Of a stretch of DNA of 15,061 nt, positions 1 to 7,602 are shown in pieces. The translations under genes and the position numbers were made by a program. Each line of letters opens with the position of its first letter. The stretch's first letter is position 1. The stretch is from an uncultured Collinsella sp. GTDB lineage: Bacteria > Actinomycetota > Coriobacteriia > Coriobacteriales > Coriobacteriaceae. The stretch covers positions 1 to 15,061 of the forward strand of contig URZJ01000023.1 in NCBI GenBank assembly GCA_900552395.1, given 5' to 3'. Below the pieces are notes generated by a model, which saw nothing but the letters and a program-made list of their open reading frames with translations, did not search any database and had not been told where the DNA came from.

Positions 1-1
1 G

Positions 2-1216
2 CTCGATACTGCCCAGGCCGCCGAGGCCATCTCGGAGTTCGATGACGACGAGCTTATGACCGAGATGCTCGAGGGCCTGTCCGATACGGACGCATCGTCG
101 ATGCTGGCCATGATGGACCCGGACGATGCAGCCGACCTGATCGACGAGCTCGATTACGAGAAGGCCGAGAAGCTCCTGCGCCTGATGGGCGTCAAGGAGG
201 AGAAGGCGATTCGTAACCTGCTGGGGTATGAGGACAACACCGCCGGCCGCATCATGACCTCGGAGTTTGTTTCCCTGCCCGCCACGGCAACGGTCGGTGA
301 CGCCATCGAGGCGATTCGCGAGCTCGACGAGGACTTCGAGAGCGTCTACTACGTCTATACCGAGGATCCGAGCGGCATGCTGACCGGCGTGCTTTCGCTG
401 CGCACGCTGATCGTAGCCGACCGCGACGCCACGTTGGGTCAGCTGGCCTATCGCGACCTGGTCTATGTGTCGCCCGACGAGGACCAGGAAGACGTAACGG
501 ACGAGATGACCAAGTATGACCTGGTCGCTATCCCCGTCTGTGACGAGAACCGCCACATCTTGGGTATCGTGACCTTCGACGACGCCATGGACGTTATCGC
601 CGAGGAGCATCAGGAGGACCTGCAGATCGCCGGTGTCGGCTCGGGCGATAGCGCGTCCGACGACTCGACGAATGTGCTCAGCTGGTTCGTGCATCGCCAA
701 TACTGGGTTGTTGTATGGGGCATCGCGTCGTGCATCATGGCGACCGTGCTGGGAACGGCGCTCGGCTCCGCGCATCTGGTGGTGTTTCCCATGTGCGCCA
801 TGCCGCTCGTGCTGCTGGCGGCCTCGCGCATGGTGTCGTTCGTCAAGAACTACTTCCTGGAATACGACGTCCACGACGACGAGCCTAAGCCCTACCTGGG
901 ATTCTTCTTCCAGAGCACCGGTATGGGCCTGATCCTGTCGCTCGTGACCTATCTGTGCGCGCAATTGGTGCGTACCGCCGCGTTCCCCGATGCGTCCATG
1001 TTTGAGGAACAACTCTTTACCGGGTGTTTTAATATCGCTGCCATCATTTGCCTGGTTGGCAACATGAGTGCCGTGATCTACCTGATGGTGCTGTTCTGGC
1101 GTGACGAGCATGACCTCAACACGTCGGGCACCGCCATGAACGTCATTGCCGTCATGATCTCGTGTGTGGCGTATTGCATCGCCGCGGTGCTGCTCGCCAT
1201 GTCAGTCATGGGTTAG
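2..1216 (+). CDS. MgtE-like protein with CBS domains and divergent membrane domain, 5' end outside window
   Basis: The reading frame is open from the first bases of the window, so the N-terminus is missing and the ATG at 56 is internal. About 404 residues are visible. In order they are: the end of an MgtE N-domain rich in Asp/Glu (about residues 1-70); a tandem CBS pair (about 75-205, entered at LLGYEDNTAGRIMT and closing with GIVTFDDAMDV); a plug-like linker; and five hydrophobic segments from about residue 230 to the end. Known MgtE proteins are homodimeric Mg2+ channels gated by Mg2+ bound between the N and CBS domains. Here the cytosolic part looks canonical but the membrane part does not. 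The P..GGN.G.Q pore motif of TM2 is absent (FPMCAMPLVLLAAS instead), and the TM5 aspartate that coordinates Mg2+ aligns with Val. It is probably co-transcribed with the NRAMP gene that starts 8 bases downstream. A regulatory role is inference; divergent transport activity remains possible. Confidence 0.85.
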   Translation, partial: LDTAQAAEAISEFDDDELMTEMLEGLSDTDASSMLAMMDPDDAADLIDELDYEKAEKLLRLMGVKEEKAIRNLLGYEDNTAGRIMTSEFVSLPATATVGDAIEAIRELDEDFESVYYVYTEDPSGMLTGVLSLRTLIVADRDATLGQLAYRDLVYVSPDEDQEDVTDEMTKYDLVAIPVCDENRHILGIVTFDDAMDVIAEEHQEDLQIAGVGSGDSASDDSTNVLSWFVHRQYWVVVWGIASCIMATVLGTALGSAHLVVFPMCAMPLVLLAASRMVSFVKNYFLEYDVHDDEPKPYLGFFFQSTGMGLILSLVTYLCAQLVRTAAFPDASMFEEQLFTGCFNIAAIICLVGNMSAVIYLMVLFWRDEHDLNTSGTAMNVIAVMISCVAYCIAAVLLAMSVMG

Positions 1217-1224
1217 GTGGTCGC

Positions 1225-2487
1225 GTGCAAAATACCAAGCAAAAGTCGGGCACCAAGCAAAAGCTGACCATCGCGGCCATCTTTGGCGCTATGGGCCCCG
1301 GTCTGCTGGCGGCGCTTTCGGGCAATGACGCCGGCGGCATTGCAACGTATTCCAGCGCGGGCGCCAGCTATTGCTACAAGATGCTCTGGATGCTTCCCGT
1401 CATGACTGTGCTGCTCATCGTGACGCAGGAGACCGCGGCGCGCTGCGGCTGCGTCACGGGCAAGGGCCTGGCATCGCTCATTCGCGAGCGCTTTGGCGTG
1501 CGCAAGAGCGTGTTGGCCATGGCGGCGCTGTTGATCGCCAACACGGCTGTGACCATTTCGGAGTTTGCGGGCATCGCCAGCGGCCTTGCTCTCTTTGGCG
1601 TGCCGGCGAGCATCTCGGTGCCGTTGGTGGCGCTGCTGGTGTGGATGCTTACCATGTCGGGTAGTTTCCAGCGCATCGAGAAGATTCTGCTGCTGGTGAG
1701 CTGCGTGTTCGTGACCTATATCGTCGCCGCGTTTATGGCTGGCCCCAACTGGGGTGAGGTCGCGGTCGACCTGGTCGTGCCCAACATTCAAAATGACCCC
1801 AGCTACGTGTCGCTCGTGGTCGCAACGATCGGTACCACCATCGCGCCGTGGATGATTTTCTTGGCGCAGAACAACGTGGTCGATAAGAACGCGGGCGAGG
1901 ACGACATCGTGCTGCAGCGTATTGATACCGTGAGCGGCTCGCTTGCCGCCGATGTTATTGCCGGCTTTATTATCATCACGACCGGTACGGTGTTGTTCCC
2001 GGCGGGTATTCAGATTAGCGATGCCGCCGATGCTGCCCGCGCGCTGGAGCCTATTGCGGGTCAGTGGTCCACGGTACTGTTTGCCTCGGGCTTGGTCGCG
2101 GCGAGCTTCTTGGCCGCCTGCGTGCTGCCGGGCGTTACGTCGAGCGCTATCTGCGAGGCATTTGGTTGGGAGCGCGGTGCCGACCGCAGCTGGGACGAGG
2201 CCCCGGTCTATCGCGGCATCATTACGGCCATCATCGGTATCTCTGCCGTGCTGGTGCTTATGCCCGGCGTCGATCTGTTCCAGATTATGATGACCTCGCA
2301 GGTCATCAATGGCGTGCTGCTGCCCGTGGTTCTGGTGTTCCAGGTAGTTATTGCCGCTGACCGTCACATTATGGGCACTAACCGCAACGGCCGCGTGTGG
2401 AATGTGCTCACTTGGGCGACTATCGGTGTGATTACGGTGCTGACGGTCGTCATGTTTGTTCTGCAGGCGATGGGTTACAGCGCTTAG
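1225..2487 (+). CDS. NRAMP-related divalent metal transporter, probable Mg2+ transporter (NRMT type)
   Basis: The protein has 420 residues and is a polytopic member of the SLC11/NRAMP family. The GTG at 1225 is chosen as start because it follows the mgtE-like stop directly and has AGGTGG four bases upstream; the in-frame ATG at 1162 lies deep inside the upstream gene. The helix-1 metal motif, DPGN in Mn/Fe transporters, reads DAGG (residues 35-38). The helix-6 motif, MPH in classical members, reads APW (207-209), so the metal-binding Asn and Met and the usual His are all replaced. This pattern is known for NRAMP-related magnesium transporters, first described in Clostridium and structurally studied in Eggerthella lenta, another coriobacterium, where Mg2+ is taken up without proton coupling. 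The substrate here is inferred from the motifs and from the MgtE-like partner. A Mn2+ transporter of the MntH type is the less likely alternative. Confidence 0.87.
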   Translation: MQNTKQKSGTKQKLTIAAIFGAMGPGLLAALSGNDAGGIATYSSAGASYCYKMLWMLPVMTVLLIVTQETAARCGCVTGKGLASLIRERFGVRKSVLAMAALLIANTAVTISEFAGIASGLALFGVPASISVPLVALLVWMLTMSGSFQRIEKILLLVSCVFVTYIVAAFMAGPNWGEVAVDLVVPNIQNDPSYVSLVVATIGTTIAPWMIFLAQNNVVDKNAGEDDIVLQRIDTVSGSLAADVIAGFIIITTGTVLFPAGIQISDAADAARALEPIAGQWSTVLFASGLVAASFLAACVLPGVTSSAICEAFGWERGADRSWDEAPVYRGIITAIIGISAVLVLMPGVDLFQIMMTSQVINGVLLPVVLVFQVVIAADRHIMGTNRNGRVWNVLTWATIGVITVLTVVMFVLQAMGYSA

Positions 2488-2504
2488 CGCCTCTTTTGGG
2501 TTTC

Positions 2505-2539
2505 GAGCGGCCGCTGCCATGGGCCGCGGCCTCTTTTTT
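2505..2539 (+). terminator. Intrinsic terminator of the metal-transport unit
   Basis: GGCCGC (2509-2514) can pair with GCGGCC (2526-2531). The stem is followed by TC and six T residues (2534-2539), 18 bases after the NRMT stop. An alternative pairing, GCGGCC with GGCCGC, is also available. Position and T-run fit Rho-independent termination. Confidence 0.75.
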
Positions 2540-2568
2540 GCCCGCTATAGGGGGTTAGTTATATGGCA

Positions 2569-2798
2569 GTGGACAAAAAATGCCAAATATGAGTACTGTT
2601 GCTAAGTGAATAGCATTTACATCCAAGAAGATAATGGACATAGCCGATAGTATGTTCATTAAAATTGGCTCCAATATGTCTTAAACCAGTCAGGTTGGCT
2701 GCTTTAGGGGGTTGTAGGGGTCGCTCGGACGTCATTTTGGGTGGTTTTGCCTGCTACTAAAATGGTAACAGTACTCATATTTGCCACTTTTTGTCCAC
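2569..2798. repeat. Pair of 32-base inverted repeats around an AT-rich core (MITE-like or intergenic repeat)
   Basis: Bases 2569-2600 (starting GTGGACAAAAAATGCC and ending GAGTACTGTT) are the reverse complement of 2767-2798 with only two mismatches in 32. Similarity stops abruptly at both inner and outer borders. The 166-base core contains no credible gene. Its first 100 bases are about 37% GC, far below the neighbouring genes. The core also holds an imperfect palindrome, AATGGACATA (2633-2642) and TATGTTCATT (2651-2660), with an 8-base loop. No target-site duplication is evident at the borders. The layout resembles a non-autonomous inverted-repeat element, but a conserved double regulatory site or a transcribed long hairpin would look the same. 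Confidence 0.6.
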
Positions 2799-2972
2799 GA
2801 CCTCTTGGAGTCGGCTCGAAAAGAGTGATTTTGGGTTGTTTGCTGCGGATGTGGGGCTTGGAAACAACGCTCGGGGTGGCGAGGCGCCCAGAATTCGGTC
2901 GCAAGGAGGGCGTTCCTCGGCTGTGTCAGGAGTGTCCTTGGGTGCCGGCGCATAAGGAACGTCCCTAACTGT
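2799..2972. other. Gene-free intergenic stretch with small inverted repeats
   Basis: No supported gene is seen between the inverted-repeat element and the GC hairpin. Short frames open on both strands across 2704-2968 have no Shine-Dalgarno sequence and no recognisable protein character. Two weak inverted repeats occur: GTTGTTT (2835-2841) with AAACAAC (2862-2868), and CAAGGA (2902-2907) with TCCTTG (2935-2940), the latter enclosing TCCT/AGGA (2914-2917 and 2928-2931). Confidence 0.5.
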
Positions 2973-3007
2973 CGGAGGGGGTGCCTGCCGTGGCGGGCAC
3001 CCCTCCG
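2973..3007 (-). terminator. Strong GC-rich hairpin downstream of the acyltransferase
   Basis: GGAGGGGGTGCC (2974-2985) pairs with GGCACCCCTCC (2996-3006) with one bulged G; an outer C-G pair and an inner GCC/GGC extend it. It lies about 25 bases beyond the stop of the minus-strand acyltransferase, where a terminator is expected. Neither strand has a T-run after the stem, so it may instead stabilise a 3' end or be a palindromic intergenic repeat. Confidence 0.45.
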
Positions 3008-3031
3008 GATGTGGGAAGTTTGCGCTGCAGG

Positions 3032-5237
3032 TTACTTGTCGGTGCCCAGCTTGTGCGGCTTGAGAGCGAGCGCATTGACGAGCGCGTCGGTGGCAGACTT
3101 GACGGCCGCCGGCTGCGGATCGTTGACGTGATCCTCGGGATGCACGGGCAGGTCCTTCTTGACTGCATCGTGGATCAAGTAGAGGTACTCAGTCACGCCA
3201 GTGGTCGACAGGTGCGTGCCATCGCCATCGAACAGGTCGTTGCGATTGGCACTGTATCCGTACCAGTCGATAACGCGCACGTTCTTGTAGCGCGTAGCAG
3301 CGTTGGCGATGGCCTGGTTGGTAGAGCCAACCCACGGCTGCGGGCTGCGCGTGTTCACAAACACCACAATACGCTTATCTCCTGCATCGGTCATGATGGC
3401 GTCGATCTGGTCGTCGGTTACCAAGCCGTTGGTGCCCAGTGCAAAGACCACGATCTTGCCGGCAAGGTTCTGTTGGAGATAGCCCTCAAATGTCGCGCGG
3501 CCCGCATCGAACTGGCGGCCCTTTTCGGCATCGATGTGACTGTGGGGGAACACGCCGTCGAAGGAATCGACGGCGCGCAGCGACACGGAGTCACCGATCA
3601 TCAACAGGTCGTAGGAGCCATCGGGGAAGCCGTCGTTGTCCTTGTCGGTGTCGTCGGCTGCCTGTTGGTCCGTTGGCGCGGTGTTTTTGGCTTCCTTGTT
3701 GAGGACTTCGGCGCCCTCACCGCTCAGTGCGGAGGTCTCCGGCACAAAGATCAGGCCGCCCAGCGCGATAACAAGCACGATGCCGCAAGTGGCGCACACG
3801 GGAATATGCGCGCGCACCCAGTTGGCGGGCGTGGTGGTGCCGTCGCGGAACTCGGATACGGTGCGCCCAAAGGCGCCCTTTCTAAACGGCGTCTCGATAA
3901 AGCGATATGAGCATTCGGCTACGGCGACCACCAACAACACCTGCAAAATGTACTGCCACCACGGCGTATCGTTGATGTTGGCGACCGGGTTCATGAGCAA
4001 CAGTAGCGGATAGTGCCACAGGTAGATGCTGTACGAGCGCTTGCCAACCCACACGAGCGGCTCGGCGGACAGTGCGCGGGCAACCATTCCCTGGGGCTGC
4101 ACGCAGGCCGCGATGACCATGAGCGTGAGGATGGAGCATAACAGCGTGCCGCCGCGATACTGGAACGCGGTGTAGCCGTTGGTGAGCGCGACCATGGCGG
4201 CAAGGCCAACCAGACCCACGACGCCCAACACATCGATGGATGCAGGTGAGGACCAAAAACGCACGAGCGTACTCGGCTGAGTCGGGACGGTCTCGGCTGC
4301 GCCGTCGGTCGTAGCGTCATGCTTGCTTTCGGCGTTCTTGCCGTGCTTGGCGGCGCCAGCCAGGCGATTGAGCCCCAAACGATGAGCGAGACGCACCGGT
4401 GCCAGGTCGCAATCGGGGATAAAGGCCATCCAGGCGCCCAGCAGCAGCGAGAACACGCGGGTGTCGGTGCCGTAGTACACGCGGCTGGGGTCGGCGGCGG
4501 GGTTATAGAGCACCATCATGGCGATGGCGGAGACAGCAGCCAGGCCCAGAACCATGCGGCGCGTGTTGGGCTTGCTCATGTGCATGGATACCATAGCGAG
4601 CAGCAGCGGGGGCCAAACCAGGTAGAACTGTTCCTCGATGGCGAGCGACCAAAAGTGCGTAAGCGGCGAGGGCGTTGAAGTACGAGACGTCCTGCATAAT
4701 CTGCCACCAGTTGTTAAAGAACAGCAGCGACGGCAGAATGTCGGGACGCATCTTGGTGAGCATCACGTGGTTAAAGATGGTGCACAGCGCGCAGGTCACG
4801 AACACTACCGTTACCACGGCGGGGACCAGGCGACGGATGCGGCGAATCCAGAAGCTCTTAAGGTCGATGCGACCGGTCTTAGCGACTTCGTTGAGCAGCA
4901 AGCGCGTGATCAGATAGCCCGAAAGCACAAAGAAGATCGTGACGCCAAGCAGGCCGCCCTGAGCCCACGTGAGGTTGAGGTGATAGAGCACCACCGCGAC
5001 GACGGCAAGCGTGCGCAGGCCGTCAAGGGCAGGGATGTAGCGGGACTTGGGGCGAGCAGGCGTCTGCTCCGCGGCGGGAGTGTTGGCGCGGCCCGCGTTG
5101 TTGGCAGAAGCGCGATGGGGGCTCGCGGTGCGTCGCGGCTCGTTGGCACGGCGCTCGCCCTTCACGCGTTCGTGCGGCGCCGGCTCGTTGCCCGTGCGGC
5201 GTCGACCGCGCGAGCCCGATTGCGAGAATTGTTCCAT
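3032..5237 (-). pseudogene. OatA/OafA-type membrane O-acyltransferase with C-terminal SGNH domain, frameshifted
   Basis: Two minus-strand frames together make one protein of about 735 residues. The N-terminal part starts at the ATG at 5237. It has an Arg/Pro-rich cytosolic extension of about 65 residues, then acyltransferase-3 sequence (YIPALDGLRTLAV, LYH, FFVLSGYLITR, RIRRLVPA) up to about residue 188 (SYFNAL). The family sequence PSPLTHFWSLAIEEQFYL follows at once but in another frame, with the break near 4668-4676. The second frame carries the remaining membrane helices (SYSIYLWHYPLLLL, ECSYRFIETPFRK) and an extracytoplasmic SGNH esterase-like domain (GDSVSL about residue 549, GTNG, DGTHLS about residue 675). 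Proteins of this layout O-acetylate peptidoglycan or other envelope glycans. Only a few residues seem missing at the junction, which suggests a small deletion. It may be inactivated, phase-variable, or a sequence error. No ribosome site precedes the second frame's first ATG at 4594. Confidence 0.8.
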
Positions 5238-5276
5238 AAAACATCATCCAATGACGAGAATAATCAGCACGTATTC

Positions 5277-5282
5277 ATTGTA
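5277..5282 (-). promoter_or_regulatory. Possible -10 element for the acyltransferase
   Basis: Read on the minus strand, TACAAT lies 39 bases upstream of the ATG at 5237 and matches TATAAT in five of six positions. No good -35 hexamer is seen at 16-18 bases. GGATGA shortly before the ATG can serve as ribosome binding site. Confidence 0.3.
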
Positions 5283-5330
5283 GCTGCCTACCCCTGTGAA
5301 TGCTTGCTGCTGGCGCAAGCTCAAGCGCGC

Positions 5331-5348
5331 GTCCACATCAAAGTGGAC
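5331..5348. promoter_or_regulatory. Operator-like palindrome upstream of rbsK
   Basis: GTCCAC (5331-5336) and GTGGAC (5343-5348) form a perfect six-base inverted repeat around ATCAAA, 76 bases before the ribokinase start and in the divergent region shared with the acyltransferase. The sequence TTATAG just downstream could be part of a promoter. A regulator cannot be named. Confidence 0.35.
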
Positions 5349-5424
5349 TAAAGTTATAGGGGGTGCGAGAGTGCACAATCGTTGGTCGACGGTGGGCGCA
5401 AAGCCTGAAGACGAGGAGGTTTCC

Positions 5425-6420
5425 ATGGCGGATCACAGCATCGTTGCGGTGTTCGGCAGCATGAACATGGACCTTTCGGTGGCGTGCGAGCGCATGCCGC
5501 GCGCGGGCGAGACCGTCGGTGGCAGCGGTTTTATCACCAACGCCGGCGGTAAGGGAGCCAATCAGGCCGTTGCCGCTGCGCGCATGGGTGCGCGCACGTG
5601 CATGATTGGCGCTGTTGGGCGCGATACCTTTGGCGATGCGCTTGTGACAGGGCTCCAGGATGCCGGCGTGGGCGTTGAGTTTGTGGCGCGTCGCGATGAC
5701 GTGGAGACCGGTACCGCGACTATCATTCGCTGTGAGAGCGACAACCGCATCGTGCTGTCGCCGGGCGCCAACCATGCGCTTGCGGGCGAGGACGTTGCCC
5801 GCGCACTGAGGCGCTTGGTGGCCGACGAGCTCGACGGCGATGCCAGCGAGATTGCCCCGGCTGCTGGCGGCGTCTTTATCGCCCAGGGCGAATGTGACCT
5901 TGCGGCGACGGCCGGGGCGCTTGCTTGCGCTCACGAGCTGGGGTTCTATACGATCTTTAATCCGGCGCCCGCCTGCGACCTGCCGGCAGGAGCGTGGCCA
6001 GCGGTCGACCTGGTCTGCCCCAACGAGACCGAGTGCCAGGTGCTGACGGGCATTCTGCCCACGGATGATGCGAGTTGCGTCGCCGCGCTCAATGCGCTGC
6101 TCGACAAGGGCGCCGGGGCTGCGGTCATCACGTTGGGCGGCGCCGGCTCGGTTACGCTCGGCGATGGCGGTGAGCCGCTGCGCATGCCGGCGCTTTCGAG
6201 CGCGGTGGTCGATACGACGGCCGCGGGCGATACGTTTATCGGCGCGTTGGCGGCGGCTCGTCTGGAGGGCCTGCCGCTCTTTGAGTGCATGGCGGCGGGT
6301 GCTCGCGCCTCGGCGGTGACGGTGTCGCGCCTGGGCGCTCAGCAATCAATTCCCACGCGTACGGAAGTCGAGCACAAGTTTGGGTCGGACGATTTAGTAC
6401 AAGGCGGAGAAGCGGAGTAG
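5425..6420 (+). CDS. rbsK: Ribokinase
   Basis: The protein has 331 residues, close to the usual length for the PfkB-family ribokinase, which converts ribose plus ATP to ribose 5-phosphate in the cytosol. Diagnostic motifs are GSMNMDL (11-17), the first PfkB signature GGKGANQAVAAARMG (from 41), NPAPA, PNETE, and DTTAAGDTF (263-271) with the catalytic base Asp269 in the anion hole. The C-terminal VSRLGAQQSIPTR is typical of RbsK. The ATG at 5425 is chosen because GAGGAGG lies six bases upstream; an in-frame GTG at 5371 has weaker signals and would add a non-family extension. The gene sits four bases before the nucleoside hydrolase, so ribose released there is probably its substrate. No ribose or nucleoside transporter is present in the window. 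Confidence 0.93.
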   Translation: MADHSIVAVFGSMNMDLSVACERMPRAGETVGGSGFITNAGGKGANQAVAAARMGARTCMIGAVGRDTFGDALVTGLQDAGVGVEFVARRDDVETGTATIIRCESDNRIVLSPGANHALAGEDVARALRRLVADELDGDASEIAPAAGGVFIAQGECDLAATAGALACAHELGFYTIFNPAPACDLPAGAWPAVDLVCPNETECQVLTGILPTDDASCVAALNALLDKGAGAAVITLGGAGSVTLGDGGEPLRMPALSSAVVDTTAAGDTFIGALAAARLEGLPLFECMAAGARASAVTVSRLGAQQSIPTRTEVEHKFGSDDLVQGGEAE

Positions 6421-6424
6421 AACA

Positions 6425-7399
6425 ATGGCAACCAAGAAGCTGATCCTTGATCTGGATATGGGTGTGGACGATGCGATGGCGCTCGCCTATGCCATCGCAA
6501 GCCCCGAGGTGGAGCTCGTCGGCATCACCACGTGCTTTGGCAACGTGCGCGTCGAGCAGTCGGCGCACAACTGCTTGGCGGTGCTCGACCTGTTGGGTCG
6601 TCCCGAGGTGCCGGTGTACCTGGGCGCCGATCGTCCCATGAAGGCGACCGAACCCTACACGCCGCCGGCGTCCACCACGCTTATCCACGGCAAGAACGGT
6701 ATTGGCGGCGCAAGCGTGCCCGCTTCGCCGTACGAGCCGGTGGGCGCGACGTCGGCCGATGGCAATGCGGCGGTCGATTACCTGATTGATGCCGCGCGTA
6801 CCTATGGCCCCGATTTGATCTACGTGGCGACCGGCCCGCTCTCCAATCTGTCGCTCGCCCTGGAGCGTGATGCGGCGGCGATGATGTCTATCGGTCGCGT
6901 GGTCGTGATGGGCGGTGCGCTTACCGTGCCCGGCAACGTGAGCGCGGGCGCCGAGGCCAACATGGCGGGCGACCCCGAGGCTGCCGACGCCGTGTTGCGC
7001 TCGGGCCGCAAGCTCACCATGGTGGGCTTGGATGTGACGCACCGCGTGGTGCTCACACGTCGCGACGTTGCCGGCTGGACGGGCTCGGGCACTATGGCTG
7101 GCTGCGCGTTTGCGAGCATGGTCGAGCACTATATCGGTTCGTACGAAATGAACGCGCCCTACCTGGGCGGCTGCGCGCTGCACGATCCGCTGGCGGTTGC
7201 CGTGGCGATTGATCCCACGCTCGTGGGTGCGCTCGGCTGCAATCTTCGTGTCGACCTGCTGGGCGAGTACCGCGGCCGCACTATCTGTGATGAGCACCGT
7301 CTGTCCGATCCGGATAAGAGCGCGCTCGTGGCGCTCACCGTGGACGCCCCACGTTTCCTCGCGGAGTTTAAGGCACGCATGGCTCGCATCCTTGGCTAA
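6425..7399 (+). CDS. Nucleoside hydrolase (IUNH family)
   Basis: The protein has 324 residues, normal for inosine-uridine preferring nucleoside hydrolases, which split the N-glycosidic bond of ribonucleosides to give free base and ribose. The N-terminal Ca2+-binding motif reads DLDMGVDDA (residues 9-17); the family usually has DTDPGIDDA, so the Pro is replaced by Met while all the Asp residues are kept. Further family blocks are the VMGGAL...GN region, AEANMAGDPEAA, GLDVTHRVVLT, and HDPLAVA (253-259) carrying the C-terminal Ca2+ ligand Asp254. The ATG at 6425 has GGAG upstream, overlapping the end of rbsK. Co-transcription with rbsK makes a two-step nucleoside-to-ribose-5-phosphate salvage route. 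The base preference cannot be read from the sequence. Confidence 0.92.
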   Translation: MATKKLILDLDMGVDDAMALAYAIASPEVELVGITTCFGNVRVEQSAHNCLAVLDLLGRPEVPVYLGADRPMKATEPYTPPASTTLIHGKNGIGGASVPASPYEPVGATSADGNAAVDYLIDAARTYGPDLIYVATGPLSNLSLALERDAAAMMSIGRVVVMGGALTVPGNVSAGAEANMAGDPEAADAVLRSGRKLTMVGLDVTHRVVLTRRDVAGWTGSGTMAGCAFASMVEHYIGSYEMNAPYLGGCALHDPLAVAVAIDPTLVGALGCNLRVDLLGEYRGRTICDEHRLSDPDKSALVALTVDAPRFLAEFKARMARILG

Positions 7400-7473
7400 A
7401 CGGTTTCTGTGCCCCGATCCAGATTAGCTACCGAGTAAATACGCCCGTTGGGGGAATAGTCGCGTCGCTTCGC

Positions 7474-7541
7474 TTGACAACAGGCTAAACTAGCTATTAA
7501 ACATTTACTATTCTGTTTAGATTGAATTTGCGGTCGTTTAG
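7474..7541 (+). promoter_or_regulatory. lacI-type promoter with GTTTA/TAAAC operator half-sites
   Basis: TTGACA (7474-7479) is a perfect -35 hexamer; the -10 is less clear, with TATTAA at 15 bases or TTAAAC at 17. Overlapping and following it are CTAAAC (7485-7490), TAAACA (7498-7503), TGTTTA (7514-7519) and GTTTAG (7515-7520, 7536-7541). TAAACA and TGTTTA form a perfect inverted repeat with a 10-base spacer. The two GTTTAG copies are exactly 21 bases apart. The same half-sites recur before the isomerase gene, which points to autoregulation by the LacI protein. Confidence 0.6.
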
Positions 7542-7602
7542 TTGTCGAGTCACGGGGCGGTCAGGCCACGATGCTCCGCCACGACCGTTGCTAGGGGGAA
7601 CA

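Noticed and set aside
1213..2520. Long open frame of 435 residues on the minus strand opposite the NRMT gene
   Set aside because: Low-complexity, His/Arg/Gln/Asp-rich translation with no family character, a typical antisense shadow of a GC-rich gene. The plus-strand protein is clearly NRAMP-like.
2704..2968. Short frames on both strands in the intergenic region (66-75 residues)
   Set aside because: No Shine-Dalgarno sequence, one begins with GTG inside the repeat element, and the translations overlap the inverted repeats. They probably reflect repeat sequence.
2981..3910. Plus-strand frame of 309 residues opposite the acyltransferase SGNH domain
   Set aside because: It begins inside the GC hairpin and its translation is Val/Gly/Arg-rich without domains. 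The minus strand has the GDSVSL, GTNG and DGTHLS motifs.
5296..5424. Upstream extension of ribokinase to 5296 or to the GTG at 5371
   Set aside because: The added residues have no family similarity and the palindrome lies within them. GAGGAGG directly before 5425 decides the start.
5338..6345. Minus-strand frame of 335 residues opposite ribokinase
   Set aside because: Arg/His/Ala-rich shadow translation; ribokinase motifs on the plus strand are complete.
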